Shown here: piece after piece, positions 1 to 8,835 of the stretch
Layout of the letters: each line of letters starts with the position of its first letter
Numbering within the stretch: the first letter of the stretch is position 1
DNA from: Lachnospiraceae bacterium
Lineage (GTDB): Bacteria; Bacillota; Clostridia; Lachnospirales; Lachnospiraceae
NCBI GenBank assembly: GCA_024682375.1
Contig: JAIKZI010000029.1
Span: 1-46,790 of the forward strand
DNA: 46,790 nucleotides
Direction of reading: 5' to 3'
Notes under the pieces: generated by a model
Told to the model about the DNA's origin: nothing
Databases searched by the model: none
The model's input: the letters and a program-made list of their open reading frames with translations, nothing else
Made by a program: the position numbers and the translations under genes

Positions 1-122
1 TTCATACCTCCCACGAGTTCGTCAAAAGTAAAAACCGGATCACAGATATCCAAGCAATCTGAAATAAAAAATGGCAAAACGCCCTGATTTAGAGTATTAT
101 AATAATTGGTTTGATTGTTCAT
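1..122 (-). CDS. Partial 5' end of a gene cut by the window edge, possibly a transposase
   Basis: An open frame on the minus strand starts with ATG at 122 and runs off position 1, giving about 40 residues. It reads MNNQTNYYNTLNQGVLPFF and continues with an acidic stretch rich in Asp-Pro and Phe-Asp. The pattern DPVFTFDELV resembles the N-terminus of some clostridial DDE transposases (IS1182-like) as I remember them, but the catalytic part lies outside the window. There is no clear ribosome binding site. The start codon lies inside a perfect palindrome (120-139), and the dnaB operon terminator is directly upstream. Identity is uncertain; it could be any small-start gene. Confidence 0.4.
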   Translation of the reverse strand, partial: MNNQTNYYNTLNQGVLPFFISDCLDICDPVFTFDELVGGM

Positions 123-139
123 GGTAATATTTTACCATG
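120..139. repeat. Perfect palindrome over the start of the edge gene
   Basis: The two 8-base arms CATGGTAA and TTACCATG are separated by TATT. The palindrome covers the start codon of the partial gene, so it could be an operator, a structure that hides the start, or part of a mobile element end. Confidence 0.55.
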
Positions 140-188
140 AAAAAAGAGAAGTAATCAGCTGTTTCCAGCTATTACTTCTCTTTTTTTC
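140..188. terminator. Bidirectional intrinsic terminator after dnaB
   Basis: A long stem (146-160 with 166-180, one bulged base) has a short TTTC-containing loop. It is flanked by A-run 140-145 on one side and T-run 181-187 on the other, so it can stop transcription in both directions. It closes the gdpP-rplI-dnaB operon on the minus strand. Confidence 0.8.
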
Positions 189-220
189 GTGAGCTGATTA
201 TTTCACAGCCCCTTTTTATT

Positions 221-1573
221 TTACAAATTTTCATGTCTTTCAAGATTACCGAATTTAGTGTATTCAGGCATCCATACAAGATCAACAGTTCCAATAGGAC
301 CGTTTCTTTGCTTAGCTATAATAACTTCTGCAATTCCTTTTTTCTCAGAATCCTTGTTGTAATAATCATCTCTATAGATAAACATTACAACGTCGGCATC
401 CTGTTCAATAGCTCCAGAATCTCGAAGATCTGACATCATAGGTCTCTTATCCGGTCTACTCTCTACAGCTCGAGACAACTGCGAAAGCGCTATTACAGGA
501 ACCTCAAGTTCTCTTGCAACAGCCTTCAAATTCCTAGAAATCTCAGCGATTTCCAACTGGTGTGATTCAGATTTTCCCGAACCTGACATTAGCTGCAGGT
601 AATCGATGATAATAAGTGAAAAATCCGGATGCTCTAGTTTTATCTTTCTACATTTACTTCTAAGTTCTGCTACGCTGATAGATGGTGTATCATCAATTAT
701 CAAATTAGAACGGCCGATTACAGATGCTCCTTCCATAAGTGTCATCCACTCATCATCCTGAAGCTGTCCTGTTCTGAGCTTCTGAGCATCAATATGTGTC
801 TCTAGAGAGAACATACGATTAACCAACTGTTCTTTTGACATTTCCAGCGAGAAAATAGCTACACATTTGTTGTCATGAAAAGCTACATGCTGCGCAATAT
901 TTAGAACTAGCGCTGTCTTTCCCATAGATGGTCGAGCAGCTAAAAGAATCAAATCAGAAGGCTGTAAACCTGCTGTCTTATAATCCAAATCTAAAAATCC
1001 TGTAGCTACACCTGTTACAGTTCCTTTCGTCATAGACGCCTGACGAATCTTCTCCATAGCATTGGCAACTACTTGTCTTATGGATACTAGATCACTCTTT
1101 CCACGTTTCTGTACCAAATCGAAAATATCATGCTCTGTTTTATTAAGGATATCTTCAGTTGGCATAGAACCTTCAAAGCAATCCTTTTCAATTTCCTGAT
1201 TTACACGAATGATTGATCTAAGAAGAGCCTTTTCTCGAACAATATTTGCATAACTCTTCATGTTTACAGTAATAGGCACAGAGTCAATAAGTGCATTTAT
1301 ATACTGTACCGAAGCATTCTCCGGTGCCAATTTCTTTTCCAAAAGTCTATCATGAAGAACAACCGGATCTATCGGTTTGTCTTCATTATATAATTCTGTT
1401 ATAGCTTCAAAATAACAACCATATGTATTGTTATAAAAATCGTCTCTAGTTAATATTTCCTGAGCCAAAGTGATTGTCTCATTATCAATCAACATGGAAC
1501 CGATTACAGACTGTTCGGCTTCTGGAGCATTGGGCATAACCCTTGAAGGGATTTGAACCAATGTTTCGTCCAT
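221..1573 (-). CDS. dnaB: Replicative DNA helicase DnaB
   Basis: This is the hexameric replicative helicase that unwinds DNA at the fork. The 450 residues match the usual family length. The N-terminal primase-interacting domain spans about 15-120, followed by a linker and a RecA-type motor from about 185. Walker A ARPSMGKT is at 213-220. Further downstream come SLEMS, the Walker B region IIIDYLQLM, and a DnaB-specific stretch with ALSQLSRAVESR and DLRDSGAIEQDAD. A strong ribosome binding site (AGAAAGAGG) sits before the ATG. It is the last gene of the operon, 14 bases after rplI, the common Firmicutes order. No oddities were seen. Confidence 0.98.
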   Translation of the reverse strand: MDETLVQIPSRVMPNAPEAEQSVIGSMLIDNETITLAQEILTRDDFYNNTYGCYFEAITELYNEDKPIDPVVLHDRLLEKKLAPENASVQYINALIDSVPITVNMKSYANIVREKALLRSIIRVNQEIEKDCFEGSMPTEDILNKTEHDIFDLVQKRGKSDLVSIRQVVANAMEKIRQASMTKGTVTGVATGFLDLDYKTAGLQPSDLILLAARPSMGKTALVLNIAQHVAFHDNKCVAIFSLEMSKEQLVNRMFSLETHIDAQKLRTGQLQDDEWMTLMEGASVIGRSNLIIDDTPSISVAELRSKCRKIKLEHPDFSLIIIDYLQLMSGSGKSESHQLEIAEISRNLKAVARELEVPVIALSQLSRAVESRPDKRPMMSDLRDSGAIEQDADVVMFIYRDDYYNKDSEKKGIAEVIIAKQRNGPIGTVDLVWMPEYTKFGNLERHENL

Positions 1574-1587
1574 TATAACCTCTTTCT

Positions 1588-2034
1588 TTAGGCTTCTTTA
1601 ACTTGTACTCTTAGTGTTGCTACAACTTCTGGATGCAACTTTACACTGATTTCAAATGTTCCAACAGATTTAATAGGCTCTGAAATCTCAAACTTCTTCT
1701 TATCCAAAACCTCACCATACTGCTCTTTTACAGCATCGGCAATCTGTTTTGTAGAAACAGTACCAAATACACGTCCGCCTTCGCCAGTCTTTATTGAAAG
1801 AACTACTTTCCAGTCTTCCATCTCTTTCGCATGTTTCTTTGCTTCTTCCAATTTCTCCAAAGCAACCTTCTCATCATGCTTCTTTCTACCATTCATTTCG
1901 CTTATGTTAGCCTTATTAGCTTCCTTTGCGAGACCTTTTTTGAAAAGGGCATTCTTTGCGTAACCGTCACTAACTTCAACGATTTCGCCTTTCTTTCCTA
2001 CCTTCTTTACATCCTGGAGTAATATTACCTTCAT
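1588..2034 (-). CDS. rplI: 50S ribosomal protein L9
   Basis: L9 is a 148-residue large-subunit protein at the base of the L1 stalk. The N-terminal signature is intact: [17 protein letters not shown], followed by [17 protein letters not shown] long charged connecting helix (about 42-75) joins it to the C-terminal RNA-binding domain, as expected for the family. Its ATG overlaps the TGA of gdpP as ATGA, so translation is probably coupled. dnaB follows after 14 bases. Confidence 0.97.
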   Translation of the reverse strand: MKVILLQDVKKVGKKGEIVEVSDGYAKNALFKKGLAKEANKANISEMNGRKKHDEKVALEKLEEAKKHAKEMEDWKVVLSIKTGEGGRVFGTVSTKQIADAVKEQYGEVLDKKKFEISEPIKSVGTFEISVKLHPEVVATLRVQVKEA

Positions 2035-4076
2035 TCTATAATCTCTCCCTTCTCTATCATGTCATCTATAATTGCCTCAATCCTCTCAGTAGCTGATTCG
2101 ATTGTTGAATCACTAAGCTGAGCACCAGCGACATTGATATGTCCGCCTCCGCCAATTTTTTCCATGATAATCTGTACATCGATATCATCAATCGAACGGG
2201 CACTCACATAAATCTTGCCATTATAATCAGTCAAAACAAATGACGCTCTAATACCTACGATATCGAGCAATTCGTTTGCTGCCTGGGCTCCAATAATCGT
2301 TGGACTCTCAACCTGTTCTGAAAGGAATGAAGAGATTGCAATAATATTTCTATATACTTCAGCCTTACGTACGACTTCTGCTCTGGCCTTATAAGCCTCC
2401 ATGCTCTCACGAAGAAGTTTACGAACTCTGGTCATATCAGCACCATTTCTTCTTAAATAAGCTGCTGCCTCAAAAGTACGCACTCCGGTCTTGGTAACAA
2501 AATTATTAGTATCAATAAGAATTCCCGCATACAAAGCATCTGCTTCCTGTGGTCGAATATTAATACTTTCATCAAAATACTGTAGAACTTCTGCAATCAT
2601 CTCACATGTTGATGATGCATATGGTTCAATATAACTCAAAACAGGATTTTCAATAATTCCCTCACCCTGTCTATGATGATCAAAAACAACTATCGTATTA
2701 CAAATTTCAAGAAGTTTAGGACATTCAGTATAAGTTGCACGGTTTGTATCTACAACCATAACCAAAGTGTCTGGATTTACACATTTTACAGCTTCTTCAC
2801 TATTTATAATCAAATCAGGATCTACGCCATCCATGCTGAGCAAATTGTCAACAACCGGGCGAAGAGATGAAGTAATTGTATTCAATACAATCTGGCACTT
2901 CTTGCCTAGCATCTTTGCGGCTACGCAAACACCCACAGCTGCACCGAAAGCATCGATATCACTAATCTGATGTCCCATTACAAGGACATTTCCTCTAGCC
3001 TCCATCATTTCACGAAGAGCTTTTGCTTTGACACGAGCTTTTACTCTAGTATTCTTTTCAACCTGTTTACCATGCACACCATAGTAAGAAACTTCGCCTT
3101 CACTCTTTACAACTGCCTGAGAACCGCCTCGTCCCAAAGCAATATTTATAGCGGCATTTGAATACTCTAGCGTCTGTCTATAAGATTCCTTACTATCACC
3201 AACACCAATACTTAGAGTAACTTCATTTTCATTTCCGACCTTGATACTCTTTACATCCTCTAGAATTGCAAATCTAGTATCAATTAACTTCTTTAAATAC
3301 TTATGCTGGAATACAACGAAATATTTATCCTTCTCAATCTTTTGAACGATACCGTCCACAGACTGGAAATACTGAGATACTTTTCTATCAATAACAGCGA
3401 GCAAAAGTGCTCTCTTTACAATATCTACCTTCTCGACAGTTTCTTCATAGTTATCTATATAAATGACGGCCTGAACCATCTTTATATTTCTATTCTCATC
3501 TTTTACAATATTTAATTCTGTGATATCAAACATCGTAAGAGCTACTAAACTTGTCTCATTTCCTTCCAAAGAAAAAAGCCCGTTCGTTTTTGGCTTTTTC
3601 AAATCAAGGCTTTGAAGAGTAGCATCAAAAATACGATCGCCGAATTCAACTTCTACATTCGCCAATCCATCTATTTCTCTAATTGTTTCAATTGTAATCT
3701 GTGGAAAGATTTTGGATATACCGTCGTGGAAATTCCCAACCTCGCCGCATAAGTCAAAGAATTTCTTATTATGCCAAACGATTCTTCCACTTCGATCCAA
3801 AAGTACATATGGAACTTCAAAATTATCCATAAGTTCATTCTGAGATTCTGCATAGCCAGCGGCAAACTGCAAAAGTTCAGAGGAAAGTTTTTTCCTAAAC
3901 ATTCCATAGAAAATACTCAGCACGAGCAAATATATGATGACCAAACCTAAAAAGGTAAACGCCACAACCAAATCATAGAAGAATAATCCTATATCCATTG
4001 CAAGCATTATGATCACTAAATATATTGGTGCTCTAAGATAGTGTTTTAATTGTGATCTATATTCTATTACGTTCAT
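2031..4076 (-). CDS. gdpP: Cyclic-di-AMP phosphodiesterase GdpP (DHH/DHHA1)
   Basis: GdpP is a membrane phosphodiesterase that degrades c-di-AMP, a regulator of osmolyte transport and cell-wall homeostasis. The 681 residues show the full architecture. Two membrane segments lie at about 15-35 and 38-60. A PAS-like domain spans about 75-190. A degenerate GGDEF domain (about 200-320) has no GGDEF motif; the equivalent stretch reads KDKYFVVF, which is normal for GdpP. The DHH domain has H369, D373, D375, D443 and D466-H467-H468. DTN is near 522, and the DHHA1 motif GGGGH is at 642-646. All metal ligands appear present. A good ribosome binding site (AAGGAG) precedes the ATG and a TATAAT box lies near 4111-4116. 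It is first in the operon with rplI and dnaB. Confidence 0.95.
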   Translation of the reverse strand: MNVIEYRSQLKHYLRAPIYLVIIMLAMDIGLFFYDLVVAFTFLGLVIIYLLVLSIFYGMFRKKLSSELLQFAAGYAESQNELMDNFEVPYVLLDRSGRIVWHNKKFFDLCGEVGNFHDGISKIFPQITIETIREIDGLANVEVEFGDRIFDATLQSLDLKKPKTNGLFSLEGNETSLVALTMFDITELNIVKDENRNIKMVQAVIYIDNYEETVEKVDIVKRALLLAVIDRKVSQYFQSVDGIVQKIEKDKYFVVFQHKYLKKLIDTRFAILEDVKSIKVGNENEVTLSIGVGDSKESYRQTLEYSNAAINIALGRGGSQAVVKSEGEVSYYGVHGKQVEKNTRVKARVKAKALREMMEARGNVLVMGHQISDIDAFGAAVGVCVAAKMLGKKCQIVLNTITSSLRPVVDNLLSMDGVDPDLIINSEEAVKCVNPDTLVMVVDTNRATYTECPKLLEICNTIVVFDHHRQGEGIIENPVLSYIEPYASSTCEMIAEVLQYFDESINIRPQEADALYAGILIDTNNFVTKTGVRTFEAAAYLRRNGADMTRVRKLLRESMEAYKARAEVVRKAEVYRNIIAISSFLSEQVESPTIIGAQAANELLDIVGIRASFVLTDYNGKIYVSARSIDDIDVQIIMEKIGGGGHINVAGAQLSDSTIESATERIEAIIDDMIEKGEIIE

Positions 4077-4157
4077 AGCTCTCCTTAATGTCCCCCTATA
4101 ATCCGTTTTATTATATCACAGACACTTTAAAAGGAAAAATTCATTTTAGAAATAAAA

Positions 4158-4194
4158 AACTGGCCTAAAGATTACAAAAACCTTTAAGCCAGTT
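4158..4194 (-). terminator. Intrinsic terminator after the 4220-4702 gene
   Basis: The arms 4158-4170 and 4182-4194 form a 13-base stem with one G-T pair. On the minus strand a T-rich run (complement of AATAAAAA) follows. It ends the flavoprotein/membrane-protein operon before the gdpP promoter. Confidence 0.75.
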
Positions 4195-4219
4195 CTATCA
4201 TAGTTAGTTTAATTGTTAT

Positions 4220-4702
4220 TTACTGCATGTCAGCAATACTTTTTCCGTCTGTTGCCAACGCACATCTAAGCGCGATTGGTACAAATATACAAGCAATGAT
4301 CCAGCATACAAGCCACATTGGAACGAATGTAAATACCCATGCCATCATAGCATTTAAAAAAGGCTGCTTTGCCATAATAAACACATCAAATACATTCATG
4401 ACGAAACCAATAATGAAAACAAAAATTGCTGCGGCAGGAATATTGCCAATTATATTCTCAACAAAACTATGTCTCTTAACTTTGAACAACCCAGCAAATT
4501 TTGCGCTGATTGCAGAAATTGGAAATACAGCATTAATAAAAAATGCTAAAGCAAATCCTATTAGACAATTAATTGGAAACAATGGTGTTATAACTGGCTG
4601 CTTCGCAAGTATTGGTCCCATTATGGACATTACGACTGCCATCGGAATATCCATGATCAAATTCATAACGATGATAAATTTTGCACTTGGTTTACCATTC
4701 AT
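4220..4702 (-). CDS. Small four-helix integral membrane protein, unknown function
   Basis: The 160-residue protein is almost entirely hydrophobic, with predicted membrane segments at about 9-30, 38-60, 85-108 and 118-150. Short polar loops such as LFKVKRHSF and a C-terminal KSIADMQ tail connect them. No catalytic motif is visible. It resembles DUF2798-type membrane proteins in size and layout, but I cannot confirm this. It lies 30 bases downstream of the flavoprotein gene on the same strand and shares its terminator, so the two are probably co-transcribed. In context it could move or retain an aromatic substrate; that is inference only. Confidence 0.7.
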   Translation of the reverse strand: MNGKPSAKFIIVMNLIMDIPMAVVMSIMGPILAKQPVITPLFPINCLIGFALAFFINAVFPISAISAKFAGLFKVKRHSFVENIIGNIPAAAIFVFIIGFVMNVFDVFIMAKQPFLNAMMAWVFTFVPMWLVCWIIACIFVPIALRCALATDGKSIADMQ

Positions 4703-4732
4703 ATTGCTTTACCCCTTTTTTCCTATAAATAA

Positions 4733-5674
4733 TTATGCTCTTGCTGGTACTGTTGGCTTAATAAAGTCCATGTACTTCTTCTTACGAGCTTTAAATTCTT
4801 CACTGTTCTTCTGAAGTTCTGCAAGGCGGCCTTCATTGTACTGAATATCATCGCCGTGCTTCATCTTACCTGACATTGTGTCATGAGCAAGTGGTAGCTC
4901 TTCTTCAGGATAGTTAATCTTCATCTTTCCATCTTCGATAGTGAACTCACCCTCAAGTCCGCAAAGGTTACATTTAGCATGAGTTGTACCTGGATAAATA
5001 TAGAAGTTGTTAAGGTGGCAGTGAGGGCAAACACCTTCAGCTCCCTGATATGTTGCATGTTCAACATCCTTTGCTGCTTCTACAATGTTAATACCAATCT
5101 GATGAGCCTTTGCTAATGCATCATCATCCATAAGAATTGTCTTAGACCACTGGAACTTCTCATTATCGATAACTTTCCACATTGGTGTCATAGCAAGCAT
5201 TGCATGATCGAGCTGTACAAGTTCACCCCAATCAGATCCGCCGATTCCCATAAATGAAATAACTTTATCTTTCAAAAGACGTGGGTCCAAGCCTTCTTTT
5301 CCCTGTTCTTTAAGAATCTTATCAGCGATTGTTAGGTTTCCTCTATCCATTGAAGGTCCAAAACGGTCTGTAAGTGTATGAACAATACCAGCTGTACCAT
5401 TTTCAAAGATAGGAGATGAAAGTACAATTCCATCTGCATCTAACATTTTATCCAAAAGCCAAAGGAAATCATCTTTCTGTGAACAGATTCTTCCCTTTCC
5501 TCCGAAGAGGCCCTTTACACAAGCGATACATCCTGTGCAGTGATGAATATCAAGTTTCAATAAGTTAATAAATTCTACTTCTGCACCTGCACTCTGGGCA
5601 CCCATAAGTGCTTCTTTAACCATAGAATCATTTGCACCGTTATTTGTTCCGGCAGAAAGTCCTAAGATTTTCAT
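4733..5674 (-). CDS. NADPH-dependent FMN reductase-family flavoprotein with extra C-terminal zinc ribbon
   Basis: The N-terminal half is a flavodoxin-like FMN reductase fold: MKILGLSAGTNNGAND supplies the FMN phosphate loop and SSPIFENGTAG (86-96) the second flavin-binding loop. Four cysteines (46, 49, 52, 64) make a CxxCxxC plus distal Cys cluster, as in iron-sulfur flavoproteins. After about residue 205 there is an added CxxC pair set (216/219 and 235/238) typical of a zinc ribbon, then a charged tail. At 313 residues it is longer than simple FMN reductases. AGGAGG precedes the ATG. It is divergent from the AraC gene, which probably controls it. Because a chalcone isomerase homologue is close by, it may be an ene-reductase acting on flavones (compare the gut flavone reductase FLR); that is inference. 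Otherwise it is a general iron-sulfur flavoprotein. Confidence 0.85.
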   Translation of the reverse strand: MKILGLSAGTNNGANDSMVKEALMGAQSAGAEVEFINLLKLDIHHCTGCIACVKGLFGGKGRICSQKDDFLWLLDKMLDADGIVLSSPIFENGTAGIVHTLTDRFGPSMDRGNLTIADKILKEQGKEGLDPRLLKDKVISFMGIGGSDWGELVQLDHAMLAMTPMWKVIDNEKFQWSKTILMDDDALAKAHQIGINIVEAAKDVEHATYQGAEGVCPHCHLNNFYIYPGTTHAKCNLCGLEGEFTIEDGKMKINYPEEELPLAHDTMSGKMKHGDDIQYNEGRLAELQKNSEEFKARKKKYMDFIKPTVPARA

Positions 5675-5833
5675 ATTGAATTCCTCCTAAATAAACTACC
5701 TTTGAAACAATTACAATACGAATAATTATTTATATAAATAACCCCTGAGCATTTCGTATTCTTGCCACGTATTTGTCTCAATCAACTATGGAAAGAATAT
5801 CATTTAGTTTAGAGAATGTTTATTATTTAACGC

Positions 5834-5878
5834 GTCGCAAAAAAGTATGTTTTACGACACCCTAAATTATGCTATAAT
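5834..5878 (+). promoter_or_regulatory. AraC-gene promoter overlapped by an inverted repeat
   Basis: A TATAAT box at 5873-5878 pairs with a TTTACG -35 at 5851-5856 (16-base spacer). An inverted repeat (GTCGCAAAA 5834-5842 and TTTTACGAC 5850-5858, one mismatch) covers the -35, which suits an autoregulatory or shared divergent operator. The predicted transcript would start at about 5885. Confidence 0.6.
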
Positions 5879-5885
5879 TCGAGCC

Positions 5886-6935
5886 ATGGAAAGAAATTTA
5901 TACAACTTAAGTAAAACCGAATTAATCTTCAAAAATGCTTTTCAAAACATGCCAGAAAGAGAACTTAAGAAGCCACATAATAGAGAGGAAATCCAAGACA
6001 TACTAGACAAAGCTTCCGCTGTTTCTCCTGACATCGCTAAACAAGAATATTTTGAGTTGCTAAATGAAAAGGCATTTATATATGAAGGTTTAGATATTTC
6101 ATTTCACGATCATGAACGATATATGCCTCCTTTTTGGCATTCACATGATCTTTTTGAAATTATGTATTTAAAAGACGGAGAAATCACACATTACATAAAC
6201 AACACTTCTTACACTATGCGTGCAGGTGATGTTTGTATTGTGTTGCCCCATATTGAACACGCGGTAAGTGCTTTTAGCGATAATGTAAGACTTCATTACA
6301 TCCTTGTAAGACCTAGCACATTTGAAACCATGTTCACAACAATGCTAGATGACGGAAGCGTTCTTATGAATTTCCTAAAGAACTCTCTATACTTCGACAA
6401 CGGAGAACCTTACTGGCTCTTCCACACGCACCTAGATCCAGAACTAAGCTATATCTTTGATCTAATTCAACATGAGTTATATAGGAGAAAAAGATATAAA
6501 CGTCAGATTTTAGATAATATGCTGTCCGGTTTCATTTTAACTTTGTTCAGAAATCACGAAGGCGATATGCATCTGCCATATATCGAGACTGAAACAAGCG
6601 ACCAGAATTTGATTTATATTATGAAATATATGCAAATGCATTATCAAACTATAACACTAAGTGAGCTTGCACAGTTTTTTAACTACAGCGAAAGACAATT
6701 ACAACGAATATTGAAAAAAGCTACCGGAATGTCATTTACAGAGAATATTCAATCACAGAAACTTGCGAAGGCAGAAAACCTTTTGACCACAAGTACTCTT
6801 TCAATAGAAGAAATCTGTGATGTTATTGGATTTAATTCGCTAAATAATTTCAGGGCCATTTTCAAAAGAAAATTTGATATGACTCCCGGTGAATATAGAA
6901 AACAAAATTCCAAAATAAAGAAGAGGAAAAGGTAA
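5886..6935 (+). CDS. AraC-family transcriptional regulator (cupin plus AraC HTH)
   Basis: The N-terminal part carries a cupin-like sensing domain (FHDHERYMPPFWHSHDLFEIMYL, then RAGDVCIVLPHIEHAV in the second barrel strand set). The C-terminal ~100 residues are a double helix-turn-helix of the AraC type: LSELAQFFNYSERQLQRILK, then IEEICDVIGFNSLNNFRAIF and the closing FDMTPGEYRKQ. An upstream in-frame ATG at 5847 exists, but the promoter -10 box lies inside that extension, so ATG 5886 is preferred (349 residues). No ribosome binding site precedes 5886, suggesting a leaderless mRNA. Divergence from the flavoprotein gene suggests it regulates that gene, and perhaps the chalcone isomerase operon. 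Confidence 0.9.
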   Translation: MERNLYNLSKTELIFKNAFQNMPERELKKPHNREEIQDILDKASAVSPDIAKQEYFELLNEKAFIYEGLDISFHDHERYMPPFWHSHDLFEIMYLKDGEITHYINNTSYTMRAGDVCIVLPHIEHAVSAFSDNVRLHYILVRPSTFETMFTTMLDDGSVLMNFLKNSLYFDNGEPYWLFHTHLDPELSYIFDLIQHELYRRKRYKRQILDNMLSGFILTLFRNHEGDMHLPYIETETSDQNLIYIMKYMQMHYQTITLSELAQFFNYSERQLQRILKKATGMSFTENIQSQKLAKAENLLTTSTLSIEEICDVIGFNSLNNFRAIFKRKFDMTPGEYRKQNSKIKKRKR

Positions 6936-6954
6936 AAACCTTTTCCTCTTCTTT
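6917..6954. terminator. Bidirectional terminator made from two convergent gene ends
   Basis: A perfect 16-base stem (6917-6932 with 6939-6954) has a 6-base loop. The left arm encodes the Lys/Arg-rich C-terminus of the AraC protein and its stop codon begins in the loop. The right arm touches the stop codon of the convergent membrane-protein gene. U-rich tracts occur in both directions. Confidence 0.8.
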
Positions 6955-7448
6955 TACTTTCTTATTATTAGTTTATGCAGAAAATCTACGCCAATTCCTA
7001 CATATACAACACCTACAGCCATAGCTAAGGCTATCTGAAATGGAAGCGTCCCCATTTCGCTACCAGGTGCTCCATAATACGTAAGACCTATTGCCCAACC
7101 AACTAAAAGTGCAGGTAAAAATAATACTTTTGAGAAAATTGTACATAACATCACACCAACAATACCTAATACCACGAAAATCAGGAAATTCTTCAGAGGG
7201 GAAGAAATGGGCAGTCCCGACATCGAGCATACTGTTATTACCGACCAAAGGTCTCCCAGGAAAAATCCCAGTAGAATCTTTGGTGCACTTTTTAAGTCAT
7301 TGCCATTAGTGGCATATATTCCAGCACAAATCAATGCTACTGTTGCTGTTTTTATACCAAAATTATCAGCCAAAAGGCTCCACACTGTTGGTAAAAAACC
7401 TATTAAAAACCCTAAAACTATTATTGATAATACTTCTTTTTTCTTCAC
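6954..7448 (-). CDS. DUF1097-like integral membrane protein
   Basis: The 164-residue protein has about five to six hydrophobic segments (near 8-28, 33-45, 57-75, 85-105, 108-128, 138-157). Conserved-looking Gly-rich turns include LLGFFLGDLWSVI and GWAIGLTYYGAPG. Length and layout fit DUF1097 (E. coli YcdZ type), whose function is unknown. It is the last gene of the operon with the LVIVD and chalcone isomerase-like genes (18-base gap). A role in substrate or product passage is plausible from context but not shown by the sequence. Confidence 0.7.
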   Translation of the reverse strand: MKKKEVLSIIVLGFLIGFLPTVWSLLADNFGIKTATVALICAGIYATNGNDLKSAPKILLGFFLGDLWSVITVCSMSGLPISSPLKNFLIFVVLGIVGVMLCTIFSKVLFLPALLVGWAIGLTYYGAPGSEMGTLPFQIALAMAVGVVYVGIGVDFLHKLIIRK

Positions 7449-7466
7449 AGTTTCTTACCTTGATAA

Positions 7467-8810
7467 TTAAACTGTTGCCTTCAATATGTACATTCCATCC
7501 TGGAAAGTATCGATGTAGATATAATGTCTATCATCAACCAAAACATCCTCTGTAATTGCAACCTTAGGTCCTGGGAAAAGTGTTCCCTCGTCATTATCAA
7601 ACCAGTTTTCACCCTGTGGATCTGGTGGCATAAAGTAAGCAATTTCCTTTGGAATGAAAGGATCTGAAACATCGAAGATACGAAGTCCTGCATGGAAGTA
7701 GCAATCGTAAACACGATCATCTCTCTTCTCATAGCAATCCTGACCAAATGCATCAAAAATGTTGTGAGGACCGAATGGATCTCTAACACCATCTACAATG
7801 TTAAAGTTCTTTCCATGTGTATATCCTTCTGGAACTTCAGGATATGGGAATACTGAAATAAGTGAAGGATTCTCCATATCTGTAAGTTCTACAATACCCA
7901 TCATATTCATTGGCTGAGTTGTAATCTTGTGGAACATTCCTTCTGTTCTGTTCTCATCAAAATAACGTACTCTTTCACCCTCTGTAGTAACAACAGCGTA
8001 TGGTCTATCTCCAAGAGGAAGAACTGAATGAACAGCTGCTCCTGACTGACCCTGTGAGAAAGGAGGGTTAAGTGGAAGTTTTCCAATTAGTTTAGGCTGT
8101 GTCTTATCTGAAACATCAATTGTAACAAAACCTACATTTGGATATGCTGCATAAAGAACATCATCTTTTACTACTACTGCATGCATATTTGGAAGTTTCA
8201 TAAATGGCTCTGTTCCGATTTCTGGAATTTCAGAAGCCTTCTTATTATTTAGATACTGAGCATCATCCCAGTAACTTCCAACTTCCTTTGGATTTGTAGG
8301 ATCTGAGATATCAATAATTCTAATGATATATCCCATGTATCCTTCTTTTCCTGCAACAAGGTATGCATAATCACCACCATTGTAGAATGATCTATGAACA
8401 CCAGGGCCCGCACACTGGAACTGACCTAAGAACTTAGGGTTCAAAGGATCTGTTTCAATATCATAAATCTTGATACCGCCCCAGTAATTATCATAATTTG
8501 TTCCATGAAGTACACGAAGAGTACCACCATACATACAAATAAGTTTTCCATCTGCACACTGGATCTTAGCTAAGCTCTGTCCATCATGGACATCGTCTAC
8601 CCAATCTCCTTCGATCCACTTAGCTGTTGGATGCTCTGGATCAGTTACATCTACGATATTAAATCCGTTATCACGGAAACAAGCTGTGTAAATATAATAT
8701 TTTCCATCTTTTGTTTTGTGCATTGCCATCTGAAAACCTGACTTACGGTTTAGATCGCAATAACCAATCTGCTCGATATTCTTAGCGAGCGCTTCTTTTC
8801 TCTGACTCAT
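7467..8810 (-). CDS. Six-bladed LVIVD-repeat beta-propeller protein
   Basis: There are six LVIVD-type repeats, at about 50-61, 112-125, 162-174, 227-239, 305-315 and 376-387, with the pattern hydrophobic-x-hydrophobic-hydrophobic-D-hydrophobic-S/T-D-P-x-x-P (for example IRIIDISDPTNP and LRIFDVSDPFIP). A histidine opens each blade: H31, H75 (VHDG), H139 (GVHRSF), H210 (NMHAVV), H261 (AVHSVL) and H349 (GPHNIF), with an extra H373. Such a ring would face the central channel and could bind a metal or substrate. The N-terminus has no signal peptide, so it is probably cytoplasmic. It sits 25 bases after the chalcone isomerase-like gene in the same operon. The family has no assigned enzyme activity that I know of; a role in flavonoid conversion is inference. 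Confidence 0.88.
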   Translation of the reverse strand: MSQRKEALAKNIEQIGYCDLNRKSGFQMAMHKTKDGKYYIYTACFRDNGFNIVDVTDPEHPTAKWIEGDWVDDVHDGQSLAKIQCADGKLICMYGGTLRVLHGTNYDNYWGGIKIYDIETDPLNPKFLGQFQCAGPGVHRSFYNGGDYAYLVAGKEGYMGYIIRIIDISDPTNPKEVGSYWDDAQYLNNKKASEIPEIGTEPFMKLPNMHAVVVKDDVLYAAYPNVGFVTIDVSDKTQPKLIGKLPLNPPFSQGQSGAAVHSVLPLGDRPYAVVTTEGERVRYFDENRTEGMFHKITTQPMNMMGIVELTDMENPSLISVFPYPEVPEGYTHGKNFNIVDGVRDPFGPHNIFDAFGQDCYEKRDDRVYDCYFHAGLRIFDVSDPFIPKEIAYFMPPDPQGENWFDNDEGTLFPGPKVAITEDVLVDDRHYIYIDTFQDGMYILKATV

Positions 8811-8835
8811 GTATTACTCCTTATTACTACTATTT

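Noticed and set aside
4227-4814. A 195-codon open frame on the plus strand
   Set aside because: It lies antisense to the membrane-protein gene and the end of the flavoprotein gene, has no ribosome binding site and no recognisable protein; the minus-strand genes explain the open frame.
5847-5885. N-terminal extension of the AraC protein
   Set aside because: The extension contains the probable -10 box and part of the operator repeat, so it is more likely promoter than coding.
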